A stretch of 64,000 nucleotides of DNA. Origin: Botryosphaeria dothidea (lineage: Eukaryota; Ascomycota; Dothideomycetes; Botryosphaeriales; Botryosphaeriaceae). Every line of letters begins with the position of its first letter. Positions within the stretch are counted from its first letter, which is position 1. Positions 1 to 10,064 of the stretch are shown here, in pieces. The stretch spans positions 1,674,001 to 1,738,000 of the forward strand of contig WWBZ02000062.1 in assembly GCA_011503125.2 (NCBI GenBank), in the 5' to 3' direction. The notes beneath the pieces were generated by a model. That model was not told where the DNA came from. It saw only the letters and a list, made by a program, of their open reading frames with translations, and ran no database searches. A program made the position numbers and the translations under genes.

Positions 1-1474
1 TGGTGCGCTGAGCTTCCGTCGCCGTCGAACTTTGCGGCTCGTATGATGAGGACGACGGTGCCAGCTGGTGCTGGAAATTGCCATTGTTCGCCGGTGAGCC
101 TGGTCCAGGGTGGTATGACATAGCAGGAGATGTGTACGGGTTCGAGTATCCCCTCGCATCCGGGCTGGCAGAAGTGTTGTACGGGCTGCGGTACGTGCTC
201 GTCTGCAGCGGATGCTCCATCAGTCCGTCCGGCGTCGTAACATGCCACCTGCTCAAGGCCCAATGCATCCCAAAGCGCTCGATATCGCAGCGCGCCGGAC
301 ACTCCCTCACCACCACCCCACCCCCGCTCAACCACCCGGCCTCAATCCCCTCCACAACCCCACAAGCGGCCGTCGTCTCCCCGACCCACGCCTCCAGCGC
401 CCTCTTCGAGAACCTCGCATCGGCCACCCGCCCCTGCGCCCTCCACATCGCGCCGAATCGATTCCCGCCCGGTTGCACCGCAAACACCGCGCCCGTCCCG
501 CCCTCCTCCACCAGATCCCACACCGTATTCCGCGCCACCTGCTCCTCGCACAGCCGCCCCACGAGCGCCGCGTCCCGCGCGCTCGCCCCGCGCGCCCTCC
601 CCGGCGCCATCCCGCAGTGCCGCTCGCACCACGCGACGACGCCGCGGCCCACGCGCTCCTCGACCTCTCGCAGCGCCGCGAACCCGCGCACCGCCGGCAT
701 CCGCGCGACCACGTCGTGCACCGTCACCCGCGCGTCGTAGCACATCCACATGGCGACGCGCCAGGGCTCGACGGCGCTCGAGACGCGCGTCCCGAGGATG
801 GGCAGGTCGTACAGCGGCTGGCCCAGCGCGCCGACGCGCGCGTCGTGCCGCGGCGTGCGGAGGAGGCGGAGCAGGCGGCCGTTCTCGAGGGGAGGTGCGC
901 GCTCCAGCTGGGACAGGCCGATCGGCAGGTTGTCCGGCGCGGCCCACTCCTGGCCGGGGATGAGGGCGGTCGTGTCGTTGGGGTCGGCGCCGCGGGCGGG
1001 CGGGTGGATGTATGCGTGCGTGGGGCGGTTGTGGAGGCGGGGGATGTCGGCGTGGAGGCGCGCGTGGGGTTGCGGAAGGTGGTGCGGTGGCGGTGGCATT
1101 GTAGATGCGGCGGGGAGTGCGTGTGGGGCGGATTGGGTTGAGGAGTTCATTGTGGGAGTTCTGGGTGTCTGCGTTGTAGTCAATGCGGCGCGTAGAGGGT
1201 CGTGTTGGTTTGGATCTACCGGATGTTGACCAGAGCCAGGTGGGTCGGGGATGATGGGGAGGGAGTTCTCGAGGAAGTCTGGGTTGTCCATTGTGCCAGA
1301 TTGCTTGGGGTTTTGGCTGCTGTCGTTGTCAGTGATGGAGGAAGAAGGGTTTTGGGGGTTTGGACTTGGCTGATTGATAGAGTGCGCCTTGTGAGCGCGT
1401 TGCGCAAGAAGATCTTGGATGAGGGCGGCCGCGCGTGCTTCTGCCTCGGGGTATTTTCCAGGTTCGTACGGCAT
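1..1474 (-). CDS. Hypothetical Pro-rich protein, C-terminus beyond window edge
   Basis: A continuous minus-strand reading frame of 491 codons starts at the ATG at 1474-1472 (MPYEPGKYPEAEARAAAL...) and is still open at base 1. An in-frame stop lies upstream and this is the first ATG after it. Residues 1-140 are rich in Pro, Ser, Gln and Asn and look disordered. Residues about 170-400 look folded, with motifs such as EWAAPDNLPIGLSQLE, PLYDLPILGTRVSS and EPWRVAMWMCYDARVTVHDV, and Trp-containing segments. The last visible 70 residues are again Ser/Pro/Tyr-rich. Codon use is strongly GC-biased at third positions, which creates several long antisense shadow frames. I recognise no domain. The low-complexity ends around one folded core would suit a nuclear or regulatory protein, but that is inference only. 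Confidence 0.7.
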   Translation of the reverse strand, partial: MPYEPGKYPEAEARAAALIQDLLAQRAHKAHSINQPSPNPQNPSSSITDNDSSQNPKQSGTMDNPDFLENSLPIIPDPPGSGQHPVDPNQHDPLRAALTTTQTPRTPTMNSSTQSAPHALPAASTMPPPPHHLPQPHARLHADIPRLHNRPTHAYIHPPARGADPNDTTALIPGQEWAAPDNLPIGLSQLERAPPLENGRLLRLLRTPRHDARVGALGQPLYDLPILGTRVSSAVEPWRVAMWMCYDARVTVHDVVARMPAVRGFAALREVEERVGRGVVAWCERHCGMAPGRARGASARDAALVGRLCEEQVARNTVWDLVEEGGTGAVFAVQPGGNRFGAMWRAQGRVADARFSKRALEAWVGETTAACGVVEGIEAGWLSGGGVVVRECPARCDIERFGMHWALSRWHVTTPDGLMEHPLQTSTYRSPYNTSASPDARGYSNPYTSPAMSYHPGPGSPANNGNFQHQLAPSSSSYEPQSSTATEAQRT

Positions 1475-2330
1475 AGTGCTGAGAACGTTTGCTGTTACTT
1501 TGCTCGAGACTCGGGCACGAACATGCAAACACTGCGGGCGTGACGCGGAAGCGGCTCAACTTGCGGCGCCGTAGCTGCGGTGAAGTTCTCGGTTTTGATT
1601 CGGTGGATGAAGCGTAGTAGATGGCGTTGCTATGGGCGATTGTAATTGTTTAGTGCGGCGTCTGAATAGAGATAGCAAGGGGGCATGGTCACCTCTATTT
1701 CCACTTGGCCGCTGAAAACGACATAGTCGACTCATGAGCAGGGTGAGAGCATTCTTGAACTTTCTTAGATCCTCTCGCCAATGTACACTGTAATTACAGA
1801 CGATTGCTTAAGCCGATCTGTATCTGAGAGCAAGTCTCATTGATCAATTTGACATGTAACGACTTGCACAAGCAGCGCCGCTTGAGAAGTAGACGCCATT
1901 CCAGCTTTGAGAAATATCTATATACTGTTTTTGGACCGTTGTCCATATCCTATACTTTTGCTGTAAACGTATTGAGTGCAGAGCCGTTCTTGGAGTCGAG
2001 CATATCTATGCCTGACAACCCAGGCGTCGAAGAAATTGGCGGCGGAGAAGGCCAACTCGTCAACCACAACCGGGCATTCAACTCTATCCCGAGGCCATAT
2101 AGCCATCTAGCGATATCCGAACAGTGATACATACCAGGTGTTCTCTCGTGTCCGGATGCAGCCATCATCCAAGAAGTGTCTTTCAAGTCATGCTCCTTTG
2201 TCATTCTTTATGTTCCGTTCACATCGCGCCCGTCCTCTAACGCCACCTATTTCCCTTTCATCGTTCATGTGCTCATCCCCCTCCTTTGTCTCCATCGTCT
2301 TCCCATCTCCGGCAATCAAGCCGCTCAAGC
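1475..2330. other. Intergenic region, 5' side of the edge gene
   Basis: This stretch of about 860 bp is the promoter side of the gene ending at 1474 and the 3' side of the small gene at 2331-2831. It has ordinary base composition and short competing frames on both strands (84 codons at 1950-2204 minus, 95 codons at 1840-2127 plus). None has supporting motifs, so I assign no gene. Confidence 0.5.
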
Positions 2331-2831
2331 TCATTCCAGCAGCAGTACCCCGTACCTGTCAACAAACGACAACCTGACCCTCCTCGTCGTTCCAACGGCC
2401 CCCCGGGGTCCTTGTACTCCAGCGTCAACGGCGGATCCAGCCTCCAGGTAGCTCTATCGCCCAATTGTCGGATTAGACGTTCTTTGACAAGCGCTGCAAA
2501 GAAAGAAAAAGAAACAAAAAACACTCACAACACGCGCACCCCATGCCTCGAGGTATACGTCCGGCCGCTGCACCTCGCTGTGGCGTGCATCGCTCTGCTG
2601 CTGCTGCTGCGGGCGGTCGGCCTGGATGTCGTGGATGATGAGGCTCCAGCGGTCGGTGCCGTCGCCCTCATCTTCGGCGTTGTCGCCGTAGAGCAGGCCG
2701 TAGTTGTTGCGGAGGGATCTGGTTCTTGTTGCGCGCGCGAGAGCTCGGCGGGCGGTGTTCTCGGAGGGCTGGTCGTTTCGCTCGAAGATGGTAGGCCGTA
2801 GGGAATTTTTGGGGTTGTGGGAGGACGACAT
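2331..2831 (-). CDS. Small hypothetical protein with polyQ tract, two exons
   Basis: Exon 1 is 2529-2831 (101 codons, ATG at 2831) and exon 2 is 2331-2453, ending in TGA. The 75-bp intron 2454-2528 has a GTGAGT donor, a CTAAT branch-like site and a TAG acceptor, and keeps phase 0. The 141-aa product begins MSSSHNPKNSLRPTIFERND, has an Arg/Ala-rich helix (ARRALARATRTRSLR), an acidic stretch, a run of five Gln, and a C-terminus RVRLSFVDRYGVLLLE. A closer acceptor would give a 35-bp intron, too short for a fungus, so the longer intron was preferred. No domain recognised. It may be a small nuclear or adaptor protein, but that is a guess. Confidence 0.5.
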
Positions 2832-3452
2832 GGTGCTGGGATATCTTATGCAGGAGGAGAACGCGGTTGTGTGGAGAGACGGGTGGTGGTCGAGATGCTT
2901 TTGGAAAGCTTTGTGTGTGAAGAAAAGTGTGGTTGCGGTGGAGCGGGGGAGGACAAGGGTTGCGACGCACATGGGAAAGGTACAGTACGAAGATGAGACC
3001 CCAGGCGGCGGGCGGGGCGCACATCAGTGTCACATGGAAGCTTCTATCGCAGTTTTAAGCACTTTTGATGCCTCCATTTGGTATGCTAAGCTACTGCTTC
3101 ATATGTCTACTTGATCCTCGGAATTGAATGCTAATGCTAGAGCACAGGAAGAATGAAATTCAGCCATGTCTATGAGAAATGAGGCATCATCATCTGTTGA
3201 TCACAGACCATCCACCCTCTGACTTCTCCACGATGAAATGAGAGTAGAACCCGCAAGAACTTGCTCAGCCAGGTTTTGGCAACCCCGTCAGCCCCTGTTC
3301 AGAAAGCTTAGCTCCAGTGCCGGGAAACCCATCTCCTGGCATAACCGCAACCGGGTTCCAGTGTCCGTCATCAACGCAACACCGCAGTCGTCTTCGTGCA
3401 CAACCAGGTCAGCACGGTACGACAGCGTCAGGTCTCCAGAAGAGCCGACACT
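2832..3452. other. Intergenic region
   Basis: About 620 bp between the 3' end of the zinc-cluster gene (stop at 3453-3455) and the start of the small gene at 2831. The half next to 2831 is the small gene's promoter and is rich in ACCACCC/CTCCACC-type pyrimidine strings on the minus strand. No gene supported. Confidence 0.5.
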
Positions 3453-6400
3453 CTACTCCTGCCTCGTGCCCCTCGGCCAGTCTCTGCCAGGCCCCATGAT
3501 CTGGTGCCAAACGGCCGGCAAAGGGAGATCGAGACGCAGTCGAGCCCGACTCTGCAACAAAAAAAAAAAAATATCAGCAATTTCCAGCCAATGTTTCAAG
3601 AAACTGGAGCACTCACGCTTCCGATAGCTGGCACGTTGTAAGGCGGCTCATCCCCCCGGTATGTCACCCAGAGCCAGTGCTCGTACCTCATGGCCTCCGC
3701 CTCGACTGCCTCCTGCGGTGTCAAGCGCGTGTAAGTTATTGTGTTCACACCGTGCGTATAAGTAGCGATGGCACGAGTCTCTCGGGTGGTGAACTGGGTT
3801 CCCAGGCTTAGCGGTGCGTTGGTCTCGTTGGCAACGGCCAGAGTACCACCGTCGGCCATGGTAACGCTGCTTGAGGGAAAGGTAGCTGCGGGTCCCGCCT
3901 CTGCATCGATACGCACGCGCTTTGTGGTCGGACTTGCACCGTCTTCGGGAACATGGCGCTTGAATGGGATGCTGCTCACGGCGACAGTGGTATCAGTGGT
4001 GCTGGGTATGTTAGGAGCGGCGGTGGATTCTCCAGGCTCGACGTGGGATTGAGCAGTGTCGTCATTAGAAGGAGCGTGGGTCGAGCTGGCATCGCCGGCA
4101 CTGTTTACAGCATTCAAAGCAACAGAAACTGAGCTCGTACGACCCTTGAGCCGGTCAGGAGGGATTTGCAAAAACTGTATGAATGATGAACTAGTAACAC
4201 GATCTGCGTTAGAATGGTTGGGATTGGTACTTACTGGCACACTGTTCTTGGCCTGATAGGTTCTAGCAGCATTGACGAACTCCTGGATAGAACCTTCATT
4301 TTGCTGCAGCATTTGCAGAAAGTCTGAGGAAGGGTCTTCTTCTCCGCCAGCATGAAACCCTGGGACGTCGTCAAATTCCACAATATTCACACCCCTGTCT
4401 TGGGGGTCGGTACCAAACTCTTCGGGACCCGAACGACTATGCAACACACCTTCAGGCGGCGATGGAGCATTTGTCTGGCTGCTGGGCTCAGCGCACAAAG
4501 TTGATGATGCGGTTCTATCGTCATGGACCCTCTTGTTCTGCCTACTGACCTCCGCGTTGCTGCTGTCGTCGGTGAATATTTCGTTTCGGAGGGATGAGCC
4601 TATGCGTCTCTGTCAATATTGATCCTACTCAGCACGACTATGCTGATATACTCACTCGGCATTCTGGCTGTACTGCTCGAGCTAGTAGCCTTGGGTTGAT
4701 CGCTCTTAGAGTTCTTGCGCGGTGCCGTGGCCTTCTTAGGTCCTTCACCTTTATCTTTACCGCTAGCACTGGCCTTGGGTGAGGGCGCCTTCCCCTTCTT
4801 CGATGCGGATTTCTTCATCTCCTTTTGTACAGGTGACTTCTTCGGTGCGAGCGTCCTCTTCTCTGGCACAAGCGTCTTCTTCTCTTTCGGTACTGGTTCG
4901 TTCGACGGTCCTGTAGCGCTCGTACCATCAAGCTCTGTGGTGCGAGCCTCGGGTTCTGCACCCGCCGACTGCTTGCCTTTGTCAGTGACAGCATTGCCTG
5001 CGGCCTTAGTCTGAGATGATACCATCTCCGCAAGCCGAGAAGCGAGGCTGCGCCAGTCTTCCGGGGTAGCAGCGCCGGCAGAAAACAAGGGAGTAGTAAT
5101 ATGACCGCGGCTCTGGGCCTCGGTAGTAGAAGCATCGGAGTTGGCAGCAGCGCTGACGGGCGTCAGAGACATCTGCGGAATATCTTGAGCAGTGGGCGCA
5201 GAGGTGGCGGCACTCGAGGCCGGGGCAGCCGTGAAGCTCCCGCGCTGCAGAGGCCAAGCCACCGGCGGAGTCGGAGTATCTGCGCGCGGAGGGACGGTGC
5301 CGGCTAAGTCCTCCGGCGCAGAAGAACGCGCGGATGAGGAAGGCGGAGGATTTCCACGACTGCTCCGGGCTTCGGTGTTGAAGGGACGCGAGGTGACAGC
5401 AGCGCCAGCAGGAGTGTGAGGTACCTGAGGAGCGTCTTGAGGAGTAGGATTGAGGAGCGCAGAGATGGGCGCGCTCGACATGCGGCGCGCTTTGAGGCTC
5501 TCACTCGGGGACGGCGAAGGCGTTGTAGGATTGCCACGCACTGGTGGCGAGGGTCTTTGGGTGTACCAGTCGTTTGCGGCAAAGCCGGTCGGAGGAGGAC
5601 TGCTCGGCGGTGAGGCTGCTGCAGGCGTTGAAGTGCTGCGGGCCGTGGACGGCACATCATCTGGCGCAGACATTGTGTTGGCTCCCAAAGTCCCCTGCGC
5701 AGCTGGGTGTGCGGGCGTCGTAGGCGATGGAACGGGCGCGCTCTGGTGCAGCGGCGCGTCAGTGTCGGCCGCGGCTTCCTTCTCGTGCCTGCCTTTCTTG
5801 GTAGCGGCGGCGGGGGATGCCTTCGGCTCAGCTTGCTCTGTGTCGCGCTTCTTCAGTGTTTCGTATCAATTCTTTGCCAGGAAGCTTGAAAGGAACTCAC
5901 TCATCTTCTGGTTGTGCCTCGCCAGCTCGCCATCGTACTTCGCATGCTTTCGCATCAGACTGTCGACCTGGTGTTGCATGTACTTCTCGTCCGCAAAGCA
6001 TTCACGGCCTGCCGCAGCGCACCGATCACATGGATCCTCTCCATTGCAGCGCCTCTTCTGCTTCTTGCAGTGCAGACAGCGGCGGGTGGGAACAAAGCCC
6101 TCAAGTGGAAGCGGCCTGCCCGGGGTGGACTGCGCTGGAGTGGGGCACTGGTCGGTGGGGGACGGCTGGTTCGGGAGAGGAGTTGACTGCTTGCGCTCGC
6201 GAAGCGCCTTCCGCAGACTGTGTCCAGTTTCGCTGATAGTACCAGGCTCTGGAGGTTGCGCGGGGTTGGAATCGTTCGTGTTCACGGCGTACGTGTTGGA
6301 GCCAACCAGACGGCGAAGCTCTCGGTCGACGGCGGAGTTGCGCTTTCTGGTGCCGAGAGTCTGGAAAGGTGTATCTACCGCACTAGAGTCTAGCTCTGGT

Positions 6401-6501
6401 GACTGGCCGACAACTCCACCAGTTGTCATATTGGTGCTGTTGTCGTTCTGCGTGTTGGCGTCGGGAGGGTCAGGTAAGTCTTGGTCGTTGCTCAAGTCCA
6501 T
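3453..6501 (-). CDS. Zn(2)Cys(6) transcription factor, four exons
   Basis: Exons are 5901-6501, 4656-5837, 3617-4599 and 3453-3551. The three introns (63, 56 and 65 bp) all start GTGAGT and keep the frame, giving 954 aa; 3453-3455 is TAG. Residues 142-168 form a canonical GAL4-type cluster: CLHC, six residues, C, five, C, two, C, six, C, with the basic KKQKRR loop between the second and third Cys. A short coiled coil follows (about 172-200), the usual dimerisation element. Residues about 200-500 are Pro/Ser/Ala-rich, 515-590 are very Lys-rich (KEKK, KKSPVQKEMKKS), and the C-terminus has a folded patch with YEHWLWVTYRGDEPPY. There is no visible fungal-specific (MHR) domain, which is unusual for this length. 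A DNA-binding nuclear role is well supported by the cluster; its targets are unknown. Without the introns the gene would appear as three unrelated ORFs. Confidence 0.85.
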
Positions 6502-7225
6502 GGCGGGCTTGTATGACTAGACTTAGTTATTGATGAGGATTGGTTGTGTAGGAGAAAGGGTTGATAAAGAAGAGGTTCAAATATGGGTCGAGAGTTCGGG
6601 ACGTGTTGTTGTTTGGACGAGCGCAAAGGCCGATCAACAAAAGTCGCTCATGTAGGCGCGTAACGAGTGAGGCTACGGAACTATGTTTACGTCCGTGCTT
6701 ACTTTTATGCATTCACAGGTCAGATCATTTACTAGATATACATCTTCACAACCCTCACAACTCTCTTACCGCCAGGTACGCGCTGGTAAAAGACCCCATC
6801 ACTTCCACTTTCCCCGAGCAGTCTTGCAGATCAACGACGAGCACACAGGAAAGTGTCACGAGCTCTATAAGCTCAATCAAGCGTCATTGTCTCCTGATCA
6901 TCTCGATTTCAGTGTTAATGATGGGCTCTGAGCCGTCTTATTACGTCAAGGGTGTGAATGAGGCTAGCTTTTGTAGGAAGGTTTCGCTTAACCATTTGGG
7001 CCGACCTGCCAACCTCATCAATCTGTCCCATGATCTGCCACCATCTCCCGCTTCCCTGTCCCTATTTGTCCTGCTTGAGAATACCGTAGGGATATGCGCT
7101 CAATCTCGCAGTCTCAATCCAACACGAATGAAGCAAGCTCTAGCTCGCTTTACCAACCAATCGACCCGTGATCTGAAGCAAAGAAGTCGAAGCCAAGCCA
7201 TAATCCAATCTACCCTTTGACCAAA
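6502..7225. other. Intergenic region, promoter of the 954-aa regulator
   Basis: About 720 bp between the regulator start at 6501 and the stop of the next minus-strand gene at 7226. Plus-strand frames of up to 219 codons cross it but have low-complexity, non-protein-like composition and no motif. I see no gene. Confidence 0.5.
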
Positions 7226-9598
7226 TCAAGCATCACTTTCTCTCAGGCGATCCTCTACTTTCTCGTGCAATGGGGTCACCGATCCAATCTCCTCGTGTCC
7301 CTGGGTCCTCATCTCTTCAGCCAGGTCCGCCAAGTTCCTCGGTCCGCCTGGAGAGAACTCGCTTGTCTCCTGCTGTTGTGGCGACGGCGTAGCCGATGGC
7401 TGTCTAACACTGGTGAAGTTGCTGAAGAGGCGCGCGGCTTCAAGATTGTTGGCGAGAAACGCCATCTGTTCCGAAGAGAGCGCTGCGTGGCCAGGGGTGA
7501 CAGTGGAAGGGGTGTTCGCGGGTGGAGATGGAGAGCTGGCGGTCTGCGCCTGTATATTGCCGGAGGTACTCTGCGTTCCCGATTCGGCACCCGATTCGAT
7601 TGGCTTGGGACTTGGCACTGTACTAGGCTGCTGTTGAGGTGTCTCGGAACTCTCGCTGGTGGGCTGCTTGGAAGTGCCATCTTGCTGGGGGTTGTCAACT
7701 TCCATCGCATCGACCGCACTCTCCCCGTTGGCGTCGTCTTCTGGAGATGTGCCGCCCATGTTGACGTCCTTCGCGGTATCGGAAACATCATCAGCCCTCG
7801 ATTCTGGAATCGAAGTCAGTGTAGTCTGCTTCTCCACGTCGTGCGGATGGCAGAGAGTCTGGTTCTCACCACCGCCGTGCTGCTGCTCTCCCGCAGGACT
7901 GCTCGACTCCGCCTGGCTCTCCTCCACGCCATTCGGGCTGCTAGACTGAAGCTGGGAGTCCTCCACACCGTTGGGGCTGCTCGTCTCAGCAGCGCTATCC
8001 TCCGTGTTGTTCGGACTGCTCGACTCCAGCTGGCTCTCGTCGATGCCGTTCGGACTACTTCCCTCCTCCTCACCTTCCTCCTCGGCCTCGCTTGCCTCCA
8101 AGTCCTCAAACTGCTGCTCCGGCCACTCCTCCGTCAGGCCATACCGACACTGCGACCACGGCCAGTCATCCTTCACGCAGTTGATGCACGGCCACAACCG
8201 ATCGCACGCCCTCTTCCTCGCCCCTTTACACATCCCACAGCTCCCCACATGCTTCACCTCATGCACCCCCGGCGCCTTCTTCCCGCTCTCTCCAGCCCTC
8301 TGCACCACCCCCTTATGCAGCCGCTCCGTCTCCGCGGAACACTGGTAGCGCTGCAAGGTGGTACCGTCACCGTACGGCGCAGGCGGCACGGTCGAATGCG
8401 GCGGACCGCCGGCGGCGGCGGCAGCAGCGGCGGCGGCGGCGGCAAGGGCATGTGACTCGGCCTCGAGCTGCGCGCGGGCCATGGCGGCGGCGGACATGCC
8501 GGCGGCGCGGGTGGCGCGGCGGGTGATGTAGGCGCCGTCCATATCGTCATCGCCGGCAGCAGTGATGCCGGTCGAGGCATTGTTGTTGTCGGCGGCGAGC
8601 GAGCGCTTGCGCGTCGACGCGCGGGTGGCTCGGGCCGCGGGGGCAGGAGCGGGCAACGGGGGCGTCGGCGGCTTGACGTCTGGCGGCGGGAGGGCAGGCG
8701 CGGCGGGAGCGGTGGGCGGGAGAGCAGGCGCGGCAGGAGCGGGGATGCTGGGGTAGGGCACGCCAACCGCCGTGGGCAGCGGGGGAGGCGGGTAGGCGCT
8801 CTGCTGCTGGGTAGGCGTGATGGAGGTGTTGGGCTGGTTGGGGTGGTCTTGGAGGGATGGGTCTGTTGTGGCTTGCTCGTGGCTGCCGACGCGGGTGTAG
8901 AATGGATGTGCGGTTTCGGGGTGCTGCGCGTTGGTCATCGTGGGCGGGTCGGGATAGCCGCCATGAGGAAGCTGCTGGTTCGGATGAGATACTGGCGTTC
9001 CCTCATGGCCTTCGTTGTGCGGAGGGAAGTGTTGAGTTGGGTGCGGAGACGGCTCGGGGTTGCCAGTAGGCATGGGACCACCGAAGAATGGTTGCTGAAA
9101 ACCATGAGGAGCCCAGCCGTACGGATACTGTTGTAGAGCAGCCGGTGGATAGAACTGTGGGGGATGCTGGATGAAGTTCTGTTGGTTGGGGGGTTGGAAC
9201 TGCTGCTGGTTGCCTTGATGATACTGCTGGGTTGGCGCGTGATAGTTCTGCTGCTGGACTGGCTCCGCACCACCTTCATGACCCTGCACCTGATCATTCT
9301 GGGACTGGCCTTGTTGGAAGTGAGGCTGTGTCGGCGGACCGTATGGGTATCCGAATCCATAGTTCATGGGCGCAAAGTGCGGCTGGTAGAAACTGTTGTG
9401 CGGGTTAGGAGCGTCTGGCGGCGGCTGCGGCTGGTAAAATGGGAGTGAGAAGCCATAAGCGTACGGATTGTACTGCTGACCCATGCCAATCTGCGCCTGC
9501 GGCTCAAATTTGCCTTGCGCCTCGGGTGGCTGGTTGCCTTCAGGCGACATGCCATGGGAGCTTTGACCGGGTTGATTGTGTTGCTCTTGTGGGTTCAT
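7226..9598 (-). CDS. Atypical zinc-cluster protein, Gln/Pro-rich, 790 aa
   Basis: Single exon. I start at the ATG at 9598 (MNPQEQHNQPGQ...). An upstream in-frame ATG at 9718 would add 40 hydrophobic, UTR-like residues. Residues 1-260 are Gln/Asn/Pro/His/Tyr-rich (prion-like composition), followed by a Pro/Ala-rich section with an Ala run coded by GCC repeats near 8405-8450. A Cys-rich motif at about residues 454-486 reads CGMC, seven residues, C, five, C, two, C, nine, C. It resembles a Zn(2)Cys(6) cluster with basic residues (KGARKRA), but the spacings 7 and 9 replace the usual 6 and about 6. After it lie four and a half copies of a 13-residue acidic repeat around SSPNGVEESQ (about 512-570). 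The tail is acidic. Probably a nuclear regulator; whether this variant cluster binds DNA is uncertain. Confidence 0.75.
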   Translation of the reverse strand: MNPQEQHNQPGQSSHGMSPEGNQPPEAQGKFEPQAQIGMGQQYNPYAYGFSLPFYQPQPPPDAPNPHNSFYQPHFAPMNYGFGYPYGPPTQPHFQQGQSQNDQVQGHEGGAEPVQQQNYHAPTQQYHQGNQQQFQPPNQQNFIQHPPQFYPPAALQQYPYGWAPHGFQQPFFGGPMPTGNPEPSPHPTQHFPPHNEGHEGTPVSHPNQQLPHGGYPDPPTMTNAQHPETAHPFYTRVGSHEQATTDPSLQDHPNQPNTSITPTQQQSAYPPPPLPTAVGVPYPSIPAPAAPALPPTAPAAPALPPPDVKPPTPPLPAPAPAARATRASTRKRSLAADNNNASTGITAAGDDDMDGAYITRRATRAAGMSAAAMARAQLEAESHALAAAAAAAAAAAGGPPHSTVPPAPYGDGTTLQRYQCSAETERLHKGVVQRAGESGKKAPGVHEVKHVGSCGMCKGARKRACDRLWPCINCVKDDWPWSQCRYGLTEEWPEQQFEDLEASEAEEEGEEEGSSPNGIDESQLESSSPNNTEDSAAETSSPNGVEDSQLQSSSPNGVEESQAESSSPAGEQQHGGGENQTLCHPHDVEKQTTLTSIPESRADDVSDTAKDVNMGGTSPEDDANGESAVDAMEVDNPQQDGTSKQPTSESSETPQQQPSTVPSPKPIESGAESGTQSTSGNIQAQTASSPSPPANTPSTVTPGHAALSSEQMAFLANNLEAARLFSNFTSVRQPSATPSPQQQETSEFSPGGPRNLADLAEEMRTQGHEEIGSVTPLHEKVEDRLRESDA

Positions 9599-10064
9599 GG
9601 TGGTGTAAGGGTGGGAGAAAGTTTGATGTTGGAGGAAGGAGGGTGGCAGGTTCAAGAAGTGTAAGTACTGACAGAAATGCCAAGAAAATGATAGCCGAAA
9701 GGTGAGGCGCGCGGTCACCTCTCACCCGTGCTTCATTCAACCACAGGCCAAAATACTGATATGCTTTCTGGAACTTTCATTTTCCCGAAAAATTTGTGCA
9801 TCCCAAATTTAAAGTCTTGGGGTTTTAGTTAACATGATGTTGTGAAGTGACGGATTTGCGCCGGTTCACTGGATTGAACCATATCGGATTCACATAATAG
9901 TTGAGACTGTCTGACACTCGGAACTACGGAATTAAATGACGCCAAGGACTTTGTAATGTTGAACACAACCTAACTATTGCACAGTGATCTCAAATTCTCC
10001 ATTACCAGCCTTGCGCTCCTCCTCCAAAATCATCCTTCACATCCTATCCCTGATCCTCGTCTCC
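9599..10064. other. Intergenic region
   Basis: About 470 bp, AT-richer than its flanks, upstream of the 790-aa gene and downstream of the coiled-coil pseudogene. Nothing coding is visible. Confidence 0.5.

Noticed and set aside
1950..2204. 84-codon minus-strand ORF downstream of the small gene, with a GTATGT donor-like site
   Set aside because: Any intron using that donor would be under 40 bp, no motif is present, and a competing plus-strand frame overlaps it.
2494..2528. 35-bp intron in the small gene at 2331-2831
   Set aside because: Too short for fungal splicing. The acceptor at 2454 gives a 75-bp intron with a branch site and a better C-terminus.
5450..6520. 356-codon plus-strand frame
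   Set aside because: It lies antisense over the zinc-cluster gene and crosses its splice sites; the minus strand has the real domain, so this is a shadow of GC-biased codons.
6561..7220. 219-codon plus-strand frame between the two zinc-cluster genes
   Set aside because: Low-quality amino-acid composition, no motif, and it spans what should be promoter and 3' flank.
7217..8455. 412-codon plus-strand frame
   Set aside because: Antisense to the 790-aa zinc-cluster protein; composition is Arg/Leu-rich as expected for a mirror frame, with no motif.
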